From assembly GCF_035594125.1 (NCBI RefSeq), contig NC_087157.1, forward strand, positions 7,011,001-7,075,000: a stretch of 64,000 nucleotides of DNA, read 5' to 3'. Of this stretch, positions 12,252 through 25,789 are shown piece after piece. This DNA comes from Scylla paramamosain. Lineage: Eukaryota > Arthropoda > Malacostraca > Decapoda > Portunidae. The translations under genes were made by a program, and so were the position numbers. Position 1 is the first letter of the stretch, and each line of letters starts with the position of its first letter. Below the pieces are notes generated by a model, which saw nothing but the letters and a program-made list of their open reading frames with translations, was not told the DNA's origin and ran no database searches.

Positions 12252-12365
12252 ACGGAGTAGCTTGGAATTGTTGTTTCTTCTATGAATTTCTCGCTCGCTA
12301 TTTAGCCATCGCTGTAATTAATTTGGAGTTGCATAATTCATATTGTTGATTACCATGTAACTAAA

Positions 12366-12442
<77 letters not shown>
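12180..12442. repeat. (GT)n then (CT)n microsatellites
   Basis: (GT)n at 12180-12249 and (CT)n at 12369-12442. A degenerate 'gtgtgtatgtgtgtagg' lead-in suggests the GT tract was once longer. Confidence 0.96.
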
Positions 12443-12445
<3 letters not shown>

Positions 12446-12749
12446 TCTCCCTCTCTCATGAAGATAAAAACGCTCTCACAGTTTGCAATTTTTTTTAAGG
12501 AAGGGAGTCTCACGCATAACATCAAGCTGACCACCTAATCTCTTTCCAAAGTTACCGAGACATGTTGGAGAGAGACGGTCGGCGGAGGAGGCAAGTTTAG
12601 CATCAGCTGTGGAATGCCATGGAATGTCTTTCAGTATAGACTCGCCCTTTGTCTTCCCAGAGGCTTATTGGTGATCATAAAGAAGTCCTGGGATCAAAAC
12701 AGACGAATGGCATTTGAAGCTATAGAATGGAGCGAAACGAAGCTATGTA

Positions 12750-13055
12750 GGAGGAGGAGGAGGAGGAGGAGGTAAAAGAAGAAAAAGGAGAGGAGAAAAA
12801 AAAGGAGGAGGAGGAAGACTACAACAACAATGAAGACGAGAATGAGAAGGACGACAAGAATCTTAACAACAATGTAAAAGGAGAAACAAGACAACAGAGA
12901 GGAAAACCACGAAGAAGAGAACGAGGAACGGGGACGACAAAGACAACAATGGCAACGTAAAAGACAACAGCGAAGACGAGGGGAAAAGGACAAGGGCAAA
13001 ACGAGGAGGAGGAGGAGGAGGAGAATGAAGATGAGGAGGAGGAGAAGGAGGTGAA
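12750..13055. repeat. degenerate GGA/GAA/CAA low-complexity region
   Basis: GGA tracts at 12750-12772 and about 13004-13054, with degenerate GAC/AAC/GAA words between. Frames of 85-100 codons on the minus strand are Ser/Leu/Phe-rich artefacts. Confidence 0.85.
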
Positions 13056-13204
13056 GGATAAAATATGAGGTGGCGATGGTGCTGGGACAAGAAACAAACG
13101 AGGAACGAAGGAACTGCCAACTTCTCTTATATTTCTTTATCTCTTCACGACGATAAATTACGAAGACTGGTGACTGGCGACTTTTAACACCACCACCACC
13201 ATCA

Positions 13205-13231
13205 CTAACAATAATAATAATAATAATAAAT

Positions 13232-13281
<50 letters not shown>
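13205..13281. repeat. (ATA)n microsatellite
   Basis: ATA tract with a short AATT interruption near 13230. Confidence 0.95.
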
Positions 13282-13284
<3 letters not shown>

Positions 13285-13492
13285 TAATAGCAATGAACTA
13301 GCAGGTGCTCTTTCCCTTCACGTGCCATACTCATCTGGGCCTCCCCCCCAAAAAAAAGCAAATTAATACACATTTTTCCATCATAACCATGCTGCCAGCT
13401 GTATGCCCGCCGCAAAACATTATGTAGTTGATCAATCATAAATAAAAGAGCAACCTTCATATACTATAGTGCGGTGGATATTGCAGTACACA

Positions 13493-13493
<1 letters not shown>

Positions 13494-13562
<69 letters not shown>
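13494..13562. repeat. (CT)n microsatellite with CA lead-in
   Basis: A short (CA)n runs directly into (CT)n. Confidence 0.96.
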
Positions 13563-13568
<6 letters not shown>

Positions 13569-13684
13569 CATAACCCTCTTTAATGTCTTTTTTTTCATTG
13601 CCTCTTATTTTATTTACTTTCCAGATCATTACTTTAGTTTTCATTAGTCTTCTCTTCTCTTCTCTTTTCTTCTCTTCTTCTTCT

Positions 13685-13923
<239 letters not shown>

Positions 13924-14289
13924 GCGATTAAACTAAATGCCCAACAAACATACACAACAAATACACAAATACACAAATGAAATGAATATAAAATACTACA
14001 TAATCAAATACATCTAGTAGCCATCAATAGCCTTATCGTCAGTGTTTACCAGTCCACCGCATGACAAAGAAATTGCTGAAACCTTCCCCATTGAACTATG
14101 CTGATTAATGAATAAATGCATGAACACTACCGGCGTACTGCACTCGCTAAATTTAAATCAATCCAGCAGCTGCAGACCTTTTCCTTCTTTTCTTTTCTTT
14201 TTTTTTTTTTCATGGCAGCATTAAGGTTTAGGAGTCATTCAGTAAATTAATGAGGAGGTTCACTATTCCTTTCATGTGGTTTATTAATA

Positions 14290-14432
14290 AGTAGCTGTAT
14301 ACTACCTTCAACGCGCCATTTTCACTACAGTCATTACTTTCACTCTTATTCATTTCAATGCGGTTCAATAAGAATGTGTAGTATCCTTCAACGCTTTTCA
14401 TTACCGTCATTACCTTCACTATTATTCAAGCA
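14290..14432. repeat. 80-bp tandem duplication
   Basis: The word 'ccttcaacgc' occurs at 14305 and 14385. Each is followed by related cattacyttcactmttattca text, giving two diverged copies of an 80-bp unit. Confidence 0.75.
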
Positions 14433-14449
14433 AGTGCGAGACGAGCGGG

Positions 14450-15225
14450 ATGTACAATAAGGGCAGATTAAAAAAAAAAACAAAAAAAAAAGCCCGAGGG
14501 ATTATACAAGTCTCGTGTCCACCTTTATCTAACGCAAGTTGTTAAAGTCACGTTGAGCTGTGGCGGTGTTTGCTTTTCGTGCTTATCGTTGCCTTCGGGG
14601 GTATGGTAGGTAGCTCCGGGGGTGCAGTATAACACACAGGCACACCCATCCAACACCACACACCGCCACCACCACCACCACTGCACCGACATACACACAC
14701 TGTCAGATCCTCCTTCCCTTTCCCTCCAGTAACCATGTCTCTCCGTCCCCTCAGCCCCCGACCCCCTCTCGCCCCCATGAAGTCTCAAGGTCGCTGGGTT
14801 CTCCTTGTCTCTAATCCTGACGTCACTCGCCCGTAAATATTGGCTGACAATGCACGACAAAATAAGGAAGTTCACTGTATTGCTTTCCTTTTTACTTTGT
14901 TCTTCTGTTCGCCTTTTATGACGATTCGTTTTTTTTTTTTTAAACATTTGATTTTTAGTTAGCTTTATTCTTGAATCATTCATTTGCTTTTACGGATCTA
15001 TTGTAATAGTGTTTTATTATTCGTCTGTTTTTACGTATCTATTGGAACTGTGTCTGCTTGCCATTTTCTTCCTTCCTACGACCTTTTCTTAAATTAAGTT
15101 AAGACATTTCATCATTTATTCAATCGATTTACCTTACAGCGTATTATCCAACCTTTCTTTTCTTCCATCCCTTCCACTTCCCAAGCTTAACCGGACCATT
15201 ACCTACTTCATCACCATGGTAAAAT
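14450..15225. other. unique stretch without recognised gene
   Basis: It contains a short CACC tract (about 14660-14685) and a roughly 41-bp imperfect duplication of 'ttttacgKatctattg' near 14988 and 15028. The long minus frame (14525-14983) crosses both unique DNA and the GTGG tract and has no domain I recognise. Confidence 0.35.
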
Positions 15226-15525
15226 ATTCATAAACTGAGAGACTTAAACCTGTCATATTTCATTTTATACAAGGAGAACGACACTGTGGACATCAGACAA
15301 CTGAGACCATGAACTAGAAGTGATGTCTCGAATAATATCTCTTGCCCTCCTGTCCCTTCAGAAACACACCTGTAACCAAACTGCGTCAGGTGGAAGCGTG
15401 TCACTAAACCACTTATCATATGTGTCACAGCCCATTAGAACCCATTAAACACGAAGACACTATATGAGGAGACGTGAGGTAATGTGGAGCTAATTTGTTG
15501 TTGGGGAGGATGGAGTGAGGGTGAG

Positions 15526-15745
15526 TTCGGTGGAGGGAGGGAGGGAGGGAGGGAGGGAGGAGGGAGTAGAGGGCAAGATTGATGGAGGTGTGGCGGCCTT
15601 CGTGCGGTGGATGGAGGTGCTATGAAGCCGAGGTAAACAAGTGGACGAGATTGCATGTGAGGGACGAGTTAATGGTTCTTATTAAGTCACGTGTAGTGGT
15701 GGTAGTGGTGATGATGATGGTGGTGGTGGTGGTGGTGGTGGTGGA
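15526..15745. repeat. (GGGA)n and (GTG)n tracts
   Basis: A GGGA tetranucleotide run near 15533-15561 and a GTG run near 15702-15743. Confidence 0.93.
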
Positions 15746-15942
15746 AGCAAAAGTGACGTACAGTGTTCCTAATGATGGTGGTCGAAATAGTGCTGTGAAT
15801 TGTAGGGTAGGGGAGGACAGGAGGGGTTCGTAGTAATAATAGGGGTGAGAATAGTTGTATGTCGGAATAGTTGTAGTGGTGGTGGCGGTGGTGATAGTGG
15901 TGACAGTGAATTAGTAATGTGGATAACTTGCTTGGACATACT

Positions 15943-16125
<183 letters not shown>

Positions 16126-16509
16126 GATCACTCCTTCCCTAATCAATACAACGTGACATCGCCATTTCAATAATCCCAAAGGTCAGTCGGCCATGCAAGC
16201 AATATCTCTCAACAGCTGTCCAAAAAAAAAAAAAAAAAAAAAACAACAACTGGTGGGGAAGAGGAAAAGGAAACAAATGAAAAGAAATAAAAAAAACAAG
16301 TCGAAATAAAAAGTTAAATTAGTTTCCTCTTTTTTTTTGTGTGTGTATCTCTTTCGAAATTTTTCTTTCACATGTTTGTTTGTACATGTGAATTGCAGGC
16401 AGTGGGTACAGGGAATGCAGTTGCAAGTGCAGTGAGATCAGTCATGATGCCAACAGGTAAACAAGGCACTTCAAAATAAGCCATTCAAGCCGCACACTTA
16501 CTCCACCTC

Positions 16510-16745
<236 letters not shown>

Positions 16746-16939
16746 AGATGAGAAAAATTAAGACCATAACAAAATAGATACCTACACGTGGCAGTTCTTT
16801 TTCACGAGAACAAACCGTACCAAGTAAACAAACACTAAGACATAATTAGGAACGAAAGTAAAGGAATGATGCTCTTCCACCCCCCCAAAAAAAAAAAAAA
16901 AAGACAACAGACTAAAGATAAACAGAGAAACTTGACGAT

Positions 16940-17830
16940 AATAATGCGGAAGAAAAAAAAGAAGAAGAGGAGGAGGAGGAGGAAGAGGAAGAAAAGCACG
17001 TTCAAGGAAATAACGAGAAGGAAAGATTGAGGGCGTTACGGAGATGGAGGAGGAGACCAAGCAAAAACCCAAGTAAGACGAAGAGTACGAACAGAACGAA
17101 GAGGAGAAGAAAGGTAAAGAGCAAAAAAGTTGGGAAAGGGAATAGACAGAAAAAAATAATGTGGGATAATGAGAAGCAATGGCTGGGGGAAGATGACGAC
17201 GACGATGAGGATGAGCAGAAGTAGAGCTGGGAGGACGACCATGGAAAAAGAGGAGAACAAGGAAGAGGAAGAGGCGGAGAGGAGAGGAGAGGAGAGGAAA
17301 TGAGACGGAAAAAAAAGGGAAGGAAAGGAAGGAAAATTAAATGAAATGAAAGGAAGAGAAAGAAAAGGGAAGGAAGGGAAAGGAAAAGAAGGGAAAGGAA
17401 AAGAAAGAAAAAGAAAGAGAAAAAGAGAAGGAAAGAAAATGAAAGGAAAACGAAAAAAAAGAGGAAAGAAAAGGAAGGGAAAAGTAAGGAACGGAAAGGT
17501 AAGGAAGGGAAAAGAAAGCAAAGGAGAGGAGACAAAACTAGGACAATCAAAAGGAAGAAGAAGAGGTGAGGACCATACAAAAGAAAGTAAACAGCAGCAG
17601 ACCTTTTGGCCTCTACTACTAGACTGTTTAATAAAGAAGGAAATAGAAACATGAACAAGGATGGATAGTTTGTCGAGACAGGAACATTAATTAGGTGAGT
17701 AGGTCTCGAGAGAAGGAGGAGAAAGGGAAAGGACGAAAAAAAAAGAATAAGGAGGAAGAAGAAGAAGAGGAAAAGATGAGGAGATGAGGTCAAGGAGCCC
17801 CTACAAAACCCCTTCCCATTCCCTACAACC
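16940..17830. repeat. A/G-rich low-complexity block
   Basis: The plus strand is dominated by GGAAAGG, GAAAAG and GAGGAG words, with a GGAGA cluster near 17276-17300. A 276-codon minus frame is Phe/Leu/Ser/Pro-rich over its whole length and is a compositional product, not a gene. Confidence 0.85.
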
Positions 17831-18039
17831 ACTCCATGATCCTCAACCTTGCCTCACATCCTCATAGAAAAAAATAATAATAATGCTGAGGAAAAGTATA
17901 AAATGAAGCATAGCATAGAGAAGGCGATGCATCAAAGACTGTTACCTCAGACCCCTTTTTTCGGGCGTGCCTTCTAGAACGAAAGGCCTCTTGTACTGCA
18001 CGAGGAGACGAGAGGCAAGGGGGGTAAAAAGAGGTAGTG

Positions 18040-18159
<120 letters not shown>

Positions 18160-18238
18160 CTTTCATTCCTCTCTCGCGTTCTAAACTCTCTCTCTTTCAA
18201 CCCGCATTTTGCTCAATTTTCCTCAATTTCTCCAACAA

Positions 18239-18331
18239 GTCCTCCTCCTCCTCCTATCCTCCTCCTCCTCCTCCTCCTCCTCCTCCTCCTCCTCCTCCTC
18301 CTCCTCCTCCTCCTCCTCCTCCTCCTCCTCC
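18239..18331. repeat. (CTC)n microsatellite
   Basis: CTC.GAG tract with one TAT interruption near 18255. Confidence 0.96.
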
Positions 18332-18396
18332 AAAGACAAAAAGGAGAGCCATAAGGATCGAATGGTAAGATAAAACCAGAAGGGGCTTTCCGTGTA

Positions 18397-18402
<6 letters not shown>

Positions 18403-18467
<65 letters not shown>
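18403..18467. repeat. (GT)n microsatellite
   Basis: Pure GT after a degenerate lead-in. Confidence 0.96.
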
Positions 18468-18469
<2 letters not shown>

Positions 18470-18579
18470 ATATCTGAGCAGACCGTGGGTGGTTTTTCGT
18501 GTCTATCTGCAATGTTCAGTTTTTGCAAGTGTAAAAAGAGAAAAAGGAAAGAATAAGAGAGAAGAATTGTACGTGGTAA

Positions 18580-18780
18580 AGAAAGTGGTGGTGATGGTGG
18601 TGGTGGTGGTAGTGGTGACGGAGGACATAAAAGGACAATACTCATGTCAACCTTTTTTGTCCTTATCACACCTGTTGTTCATTACCACGCGCACCTCACC
18701 TGTCTGTCTGTCGAGGAAACAGCGTTCTTTGGTGATTATTATTATTACTATTACTATTATTTTTATTACTACCATTGTCA
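18580..18780. repeat. short degenerate (GTG)n and (ATT)n
   Basis: GTG repeat at about 18585-18620 and interrupted ATT/ACT at about 18736-18775. Confidence 0.8.
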
Positions 18781-18854
18781 TCATCATAATCTGTACAACC
18801 ACATGTCGTTATTATTCGTAAACACGTTATACATTCGTAATTTGATTCACTGGA

Positions 18855-18963
<109 letters not shown>

Positions 18964-19029
18964 ACACCCCTAAAACACACCACTTTACATACCACTGGAA
19001 CACTCGATAAATTATGCTTAAATGTGTGG

Positions 19030-19037
<8 letters not shown>

Positions 19038-19096
<59 letters not shown>
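19038..19096. repeat. (GT)n microsatellite
   Basis: Pure GT, then a short TATATA. Confidence 0.96.
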
Positions 19097-19102
<6 letters not shown>

Positions 19103-19281
19103 GAGGGAGGGGAGGCAAGGCAGAGGTGCACCAGGTGGAGGGCAGGTGCAATTATCGCTCATCACGGAGTAACAAACCTGCAATGGAGCGAAGCAGTCAA
19201 CTTTCCGGCGCCTAATCCAGTCTTACCTCCACACACGAGCACACGCCCACGGCTTTGTCCCCCCACGCTCCTTCACTGACG

Positions 19282-19283
<2 letters not shown>

Positions 19284-19318
<35 letters not shown>

Positions 19319-19401
19319 ACACACGTCATCATTCTCCGTATACAAAACTTTCCTTAATTCTCTTTATACTCACGCATGCTTCCCCTGTTTTTAACACACA
19401 C

Positions 19402-19453
<52 letters not shown>
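19284..19453. repeat. two (CA)n microsatellites
   Basis: CA tracts at 19284-19324 and 19396-19453 separated by unique AT-rich DNA. Confidence 0.96.
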
Positions 19454-19454
<1 letters not shown>

Positions 19455-19709
19455 AGCCTGAATCTTCCTCACATCCCTGTCTTATAACGCACTCACTTTC
19501 TCCTAACAACTCCAGACCACACTAATTACTGCATTACCATGATTATCTCTGCTCACCACCCTCACTGGCGATCGCTTTCAAGTTGTCGGGTCTCTCGCCA
19601 ACGCCAATGAATTCTACTCAGTGAAAATTCCCATGTAGCCTTTCACTCTGTCATGGTTATTCTGAGATCGATGTAAAGTGGACACCGCGCTAGTTGAGTG
19701 CGGGCCTTC

Positions 19710-19711
<2 letters not shown>

Positions 19712-19792
<81 letters not shown>
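19712..19792. repeat. (GT)n microsatellite, ~80 bp
   Basis: Uninterrupted; complementary to the CA tracts about 300 bp upstream. Confidence 0.97.
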
Positions 19793-19797
<5 letters not shown>

Positions 19798-20099
19798 ACA
19801 GAAATGTGGAAAGAAACCGGTAAATTGCAGCTTCAATAAAGTCGAGAAGAAAAGAATGACGAAATAGGAAGCCAGTTTTGTTCAAGAGAAGTCAAAATAA
19901 TCCTCTATTGCAACACTGTAAGTCACAGGAAGATAGAGAAAACACAAACGAACCGAGAATTCTAGTGAAAGGGATGAAAGAGTGAAGGTAACTGTTAACT
20001 CTTGCTTTAGGGAGATGGACAACATGGCGATGAAAGTAACCAGTGTGTCTTGTACAATAAAGGTAAATCGAGACACAGACAAGTTTGAACGCAGCTTGA

Positions 20100-20740
20100 C
20101 ACATCACACACAACCCTTTTCCCTTCCCCACGCATTCCTAACAAAATCTCTCTCCCCTCACGTGCAAGACCTTTCAACCCCTTTCTCAATTAGGTGACCT
20201 CATCCGCAGAACCCTTTCAGTCTGCGGTGGCCTGCGTGAGACATTATAACTCCCTGGCAAGTCAACCGCTTCCCTCCACGCTGCCTCCCCGCCCTTTGTC
20301 CTCCTGCATTGCCCTTCCGCGATGACCTCAAGACCTTCTTCTTCGCCTCCGCTACTTTAATATCTTTTCTTTCCGCTTCATCCCTTTCTTTTGTTCTTAA
20401 TCCCTTCTATTTTTTTCTTTCCACATCTTCGGTGTTCTTTTGTACCTTCATCCACCTTGCTCTTATTACCTTCATTACCTCCATTACGCAATCATCTTTC
20501 ACATCTCCCTCACCTTCCAACTTTCCCTTTCTCATCTCCACTATTTATCCTTTATCAAGTCAGATACCCTTCCCCTTCATCATCTTAATTCACCTTCACT
20601 ATACTCGTATATACCCTCACTATAATCTCCACCCACCCGCCCCAATCTTTCGCTCTCCCTACTTCCTGCAACCAATCTATGTAGTGCTCTCCTCATCTCT
20701 CTCTCCTCCACAGCCATCATCTCCTAAACACAACGCCCCA
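20100..20740. other. long pyrimidine-rich unique stretch
   Basis: The plus strand is rich in C and T with few simple repeats. A 158-codon plus frame at 20309-20785 is Ser/Phe/Pro/Leu-rich, as expected from composition alone. It could be an intronic polypyrimidine region. No gene is called. Confidence 0.4.
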
Positions 20741-20900
20741 CTAGGCATGAACTCTCGCGGTAATGATCCTCCCACTCCCGGTTGACAGGTATGCGTCACT
20801 TCACACATCACTCATTGCCGCAGACAGGAAGGCAGTTGCAAGAGTGAGCGGGGAATGCTGGCAAAATGTCCTGGGTCGTCTAGCAAAACACCACTGGGAG

Positions 20901-21007
<107 letters not shown>

Positions 21008-21462
21008 AGGCCAGATGATCAGGCAGTAAAAGAATACGATTAAGTAGAATACAAAGCAATAAATACGCAAGGTGAGGTTGCCAAATATTCCCTCGAAACA
21101 CGAACTATAAAGAAAGAGTTCAGAGTACGAAGGGAAAAAGAAGAAGAAAAAAGAAAAAAGTCGACAGGATGACACATCGTTCTCAGGCAAATTACAGGAA
21201 AATGATGACGACATGAATTGTATAGGACGAGGAGAATGAAAAAAAGAAGAAAAAAAATAAGAGGAGAAAGAGGAGAAGAGAGACGAGAAAAGACGCAAAA
21301 GAACAAAAAAGAATAACAAAAAACAGCATATCAGTTGGTCCTTAAGGGCTGTTTGTGAAGAGGAGGAGGAGGAGGAGGACGAGGAGAAGTGCCCATACAA
21401 CATTAAGGGCTTGGCTTCTAACAAAAGATAACGCTCATCAATAAACAAAATGAGCTAATATC

Positions 21463-21464
<2 letters not shown>

Positions 21465-21499
<35 letters not shown>
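21465..21499. repeat. (CT)n microsatellite
   Basis: Short CT tract with one CTG interruption. Confidence 0.93.
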
Positions 21500-21502
<3 letters not shown>

Positions 21503-21555
21503 CATATCAATACCTTAGTATTACATGTATCACAAGTTTTACTGGAATAATGAAG

Positions 21556-21877
<322 letters not shown>

Positions 21878-21995
21878 CACACACAAATTTTTCAGGCAAG
21901 AATTCAAGGTCAGATCAGCGAAAAATTACCGATGATTCACAAAAGAAAGAAAAAAATGAAAGAAGGAAAAAGATGCAAAATATGTAGTATTCGTA

Positions 21996-22098
<103 letters not shown>

Positions 22099-22189
22099 CC
22101 TTGCGTCGATAAAATCAATGGAGAGGTGCCCCGTGTATCTCGTGGGTATGAATGCGCCTTTCACTCCCCGTCACGTATCACTCATCGAC

Positions 22190-22350
<161 letters not shown>

Positions 22351-22379
22351 GCGTGTGTGTGTTAGCAAAGAGAGTGAGT

Positions 22380-22830
22380 AATTAAGGGAAGAGGAGAGGG
22401 AGGAAGCGAGAGGGAGAGAGAAGGGAGAGAGAGAAAGAAGGCAAGGAAGGAAATATGAAAGCAAAGGAGAAAGGACAGATGGAAGTACCAAGTAAGAGAG
22501 AAAGGAAAGAAGGAAGGAAAATAGGAAGGAAGGAAGGAAGGAAGGAAGAAACTTGAAAAGGAAAAAGGAAGAAATGATGGATGGAAGGGCAGAAGAAAGG
22601 AAACAGTGAAGGACATATAGAACGAAAGAAAGAAAGAAGGAACGATGGAAGGAATAAAAGAACCAAAAAAAACGAATGCAAAAAAAAAAAAATGTAGGAA
22701 ACCAGTAACGAACCAAGAAGAAACAAAAGAGAAACTGAGAGCGAACTAAAATGTGAAAAAAAATGAGATACACTGAAAAATGAAAGAAAGAAAAGGATAC
22801 AGGAAGTAGGGACCTGGGAAAATCGAAAAG
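22380..22830. repeat. A/G-rich region with (GGAA)n
   Basis: Degenerate purine DNA with a GGAA run near 22524-22548. Long minus frames are Ser/Phe/Leu-rich artefacts. Confidence 0.85.
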
Positions 22831-22978
22831 AAATGACGGACGAAGAGACACGCGACAGAAGAACCGGAAGGAACAAAGGTGGCACGAAGGAATGCATCAC
22901 GTATTTCATCAGTGGACACGAGTCTGTACCCAAACTCCTGAAGACAGAGAGAAAAAAAAAATCGCTCTTATGGTCTTC

Positions 22979-22979
<1 letters not shown>

Positions 22980-23057
<78 letters not shown>

Positions 23058-23097
23058 CAAGAAAACAAAGCTTATAAAGAGGAAAGGGGTAAAGGGA

Positions 23098-23173
<76 letters not shown>
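22980..23173. repeat. (GA)n then (GT)n microsatellites
   Basis: (GA)n at 22980-23053 and (GT)n at 23100-23173. Confidence 0.97.
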
Positions 23174-23177
<4 letters not shown>

Positions 23178-23355
23178 AATGGAGAAAAGTAAGATGTAGC
23201 GAGGGAAGATGAATGGAGGACAGGAATAATACCAAAAACCACTAAAGGACGAAATAGGAAGATGAAGATGAGGAGCAGGAGGAGGAGAAGCAGGAGAATA
23301 AGAGCAATTATGAAGGGAATGGAAAGTAGGAAAGATACACGAAAGACTGAAAGAA

Positions 23356-23357
<2 letters not shown>

Positions 23358-23389
<32 letters not shown>
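23358..23389. repeat. (CT)n microsatellite
   Basis: Short pure CT. Confidence 0.94.
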
Positions 23390-23390
<1 letters not shown>

Positions 23391-23575
23391 ATACTCCACA
23401 TCACAACTCTCTCCACAACTCGAATCAGCTCTTCTTCAGGACCTGCACAGCCACCTCCTGCAAACCTTCATCACCATAAGACCTTTCCTTTCACCGAGAA
23501 GCGGGACCATAAAACACAACACCTGTTTCAATAACCTTCTTCACCTGTCGTACCTGGGCATGCCTTGCGAACACA

Positions 23576-23985
23576 CCTTTAGTATTTCCAACACGAGCAT
23601 CGTCTATGGTTTCATTGCAAGGAGATGAAATATAACACTTCATTGTATACTGTTATATCTGATCTTGTTCCTCCCTCTAATAATTGTAACAGAAGGTACA
23701 ATGTAGGTTTTATAATGAGTAACACCGCTATTATCGTGAAATATAACATCGTATAGCCGTGTCATATTTTACCTCCTCCCTCCTTCTTCTCTTCTTCCTC
23801 CTTTTTGCAGTATAAGTTATAATGTAGATCTTATAATGAGCACCACGATTAAAGCCATGAAATATAAGTATAACACCGTATAGAGTCATATATTTAACCT
23901 GTTCCGCTTCTCCCTAATCTTCTTTGCAGCGAAAGGCACGATACAAATCTGGTAATGAGCTGCGCCACTGCCACCACGAGTTCCA
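23576..23985. repeat. 120-bp minisatellite, about 3.4 copies
   Basis: Unit starts align at 23696, 23816 and 23936, spacing exactly 120. An earlier diverged copy starts near 23576. Shared words are 'taatgagYaacacc', 'gaaatataa', 'gtatag' and a T/C-rich stretch ending in 'ttgcag'. Copies differ at many positions, so the array is old. Confidence 0.85.
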
Positions 23986-24568
23986 GCAGAGAATCAGGCT
24001 CGTATACGCCGCATTATAGCGTCTTGTTTATATATACAAGCACGTTCCTGCCTCCAGTGGTCTACAATTAACGAGGGTGGAGCATAAAGACGCTTCAGGG
24101 AAAGGAAAACCGTGAACATTTTTTCCTTCCAGTTTTTCCTCGTAAAGGTGAGTGAGTAAAGGAGCGAACATGAATAGAGATTTTCAGATCCTAAGACTTG
24201 GTAGATGTTAGTAAAGTTTAGCATCTAGTACTTTTTTTTTATCTTAAGGGAAAAATCAGGTTTCTACTTATTCATCTCTTTCTTCTTTTCTTCTTCGTCA
24301 GAGGATTAATGGGAACCTTCCTAGGATGATCAAGGGGAGGGAGACGTGAGATAGCGTGATGAGAGAGACGGTAAGAGAATATTAAGCTGTGCATCACCTG
24401 ACAGTCTGGCCAGGGAAAGATGAACACGGGAAGGTCTTTTAATCACCTGTCCTACGCTCTTTAGAGACGCTTAGAGGATGAGAGACAGGAGGAAGACGAA
24501 AGAGGACAGAGGGAGGAGAAAAGGAAAGAAAAGGAGAGAAGGAACGTACATCTTGCTCTTCTATCTCC

Positions 24569-24571
<3 letters not shown>

Positions 24572-24602
<31 letters not shown>
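24572..24602. repeat. (CA)n microsatellite
   Basis: Pure CA. Confidence 0.95.
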
Positions 24603-24605
<3 letters not shown>

Positions 24606-24796
24606 TAAGACACAAAAATGACTGACTGAATACTAATTTTATGCCACGGAAAGCGTAATTTGGCACCGGATATCGAACTGTTTAAGAAAGATTTGACATG
24701 GGGAAAAAATTGAAAGGCTGCCTGTCAATTTCCTTTCATTCAGGTAAGGGAGCGTGAAGGCCACAGGTGAATAGAAAGGTACAGACGCTTCTCTCT

Positions 24797-25085
24797 CTAT
24801 GGTCCGTATCCCTAAACGTTTTATTTTTTTTCCTCCTATCATGACTATTTTCAAACGCCACAGAGATGATCAGGCGAATTCCTATGAGTGTTTTTCCCAC
24901 TAATGATAAAGAATTCGTGTTAATCTATCGCTAGAAACAGAAAAAAAAAACATTCAAAACCCTAATAACTTCCTTGAGATCCTGTTTCGTCGCCTCAAAC
25001 GTTGTAACCGCTTGCCTTAATAAATACTTTCCCTAGATTGTACTGGAAGTTTTCGGGATTTTCAAAAGGTGTTTTCATAATCCTG
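24797..25085. repeat. dispersed repeat family, copy A
   Basis: Related in the same order to sequence at 27412 and 53117: 'gtatccctaaacg', 'cagagatgatc', 'cactaatgataaagaatt', 'cgctagaaacag', 'caaaaccctaataacttcc'. From about 25040 to 25083 the same core recurs in reverse orientation, so this copy carries an internal inverted repeat. No coding capacity is seen. It is probably a non-autonomous or decayed mobile element of unknown class. Confidence 0.6.
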
Positions 25086-25629
25086 CACCACGGATAAAAA
25101 CAAAAAAAAAAAAAAAAACCCGATTAATCATTTCTGTTTCTTCTGAAAGTACTCCGTATGACAGAACAAAGCGTTTAAGAACACTTGGCCGCATTAAACA
25201 GTTATTGTAAGAGACCGAAAGATTTTAGAATACCGTCTTTCATCCTGCCCACCCTCGCTGATGTCTGGCCCGGTGGAGTGGTGAGGCCAGGAGCTGTACC
25301 GCGGCTGTTAAGGGGCATACGTAATTTCCTATCGGGAGCCATAGCCAAACATTGTAATCGGTAGTCATGGCAACGCGACCCTCTATTCTGAAGGCTACCT
25401 CGACCACTCTCCTGTATATTCATTCTTTCATTCCTCCTTCCCTCTCTTCCCTTCCCTCGGCTCCCTTCCCTCCTTGCCTCCTGTACATCTTTTCTCCCCA
25501 TCACCGAGTCTTTCAGGATAATTCGCCTCTCAGAATCGTCAATTTCACGTTATCTTCGCCTCCCCACCCCGTCGCTAACTGTTGCCTGGCTCTATAGCAG
25601 TCTGACGTGGTGGTGAGACTTGTGATGCG

Positions 25630-25773
<144 letters not shown>

Positions 25774-25789
25774 ACAAATGATTTCAATA

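Noticed and set aside
17002..17832. 276-codon minus-strand frame
   Set aside because: Phe/Leu/Ser/Pro-rich from end to end, matching A/G-rich plus-strand composition in which stops are rare; no domain or start context.
20309..20785. 158-codon plus-strand frame with hydrophobic Ser/Phe runs
   Set aside because: Pyrimidine-rich DNA gives such frames; no motif, no splice or start evidence.
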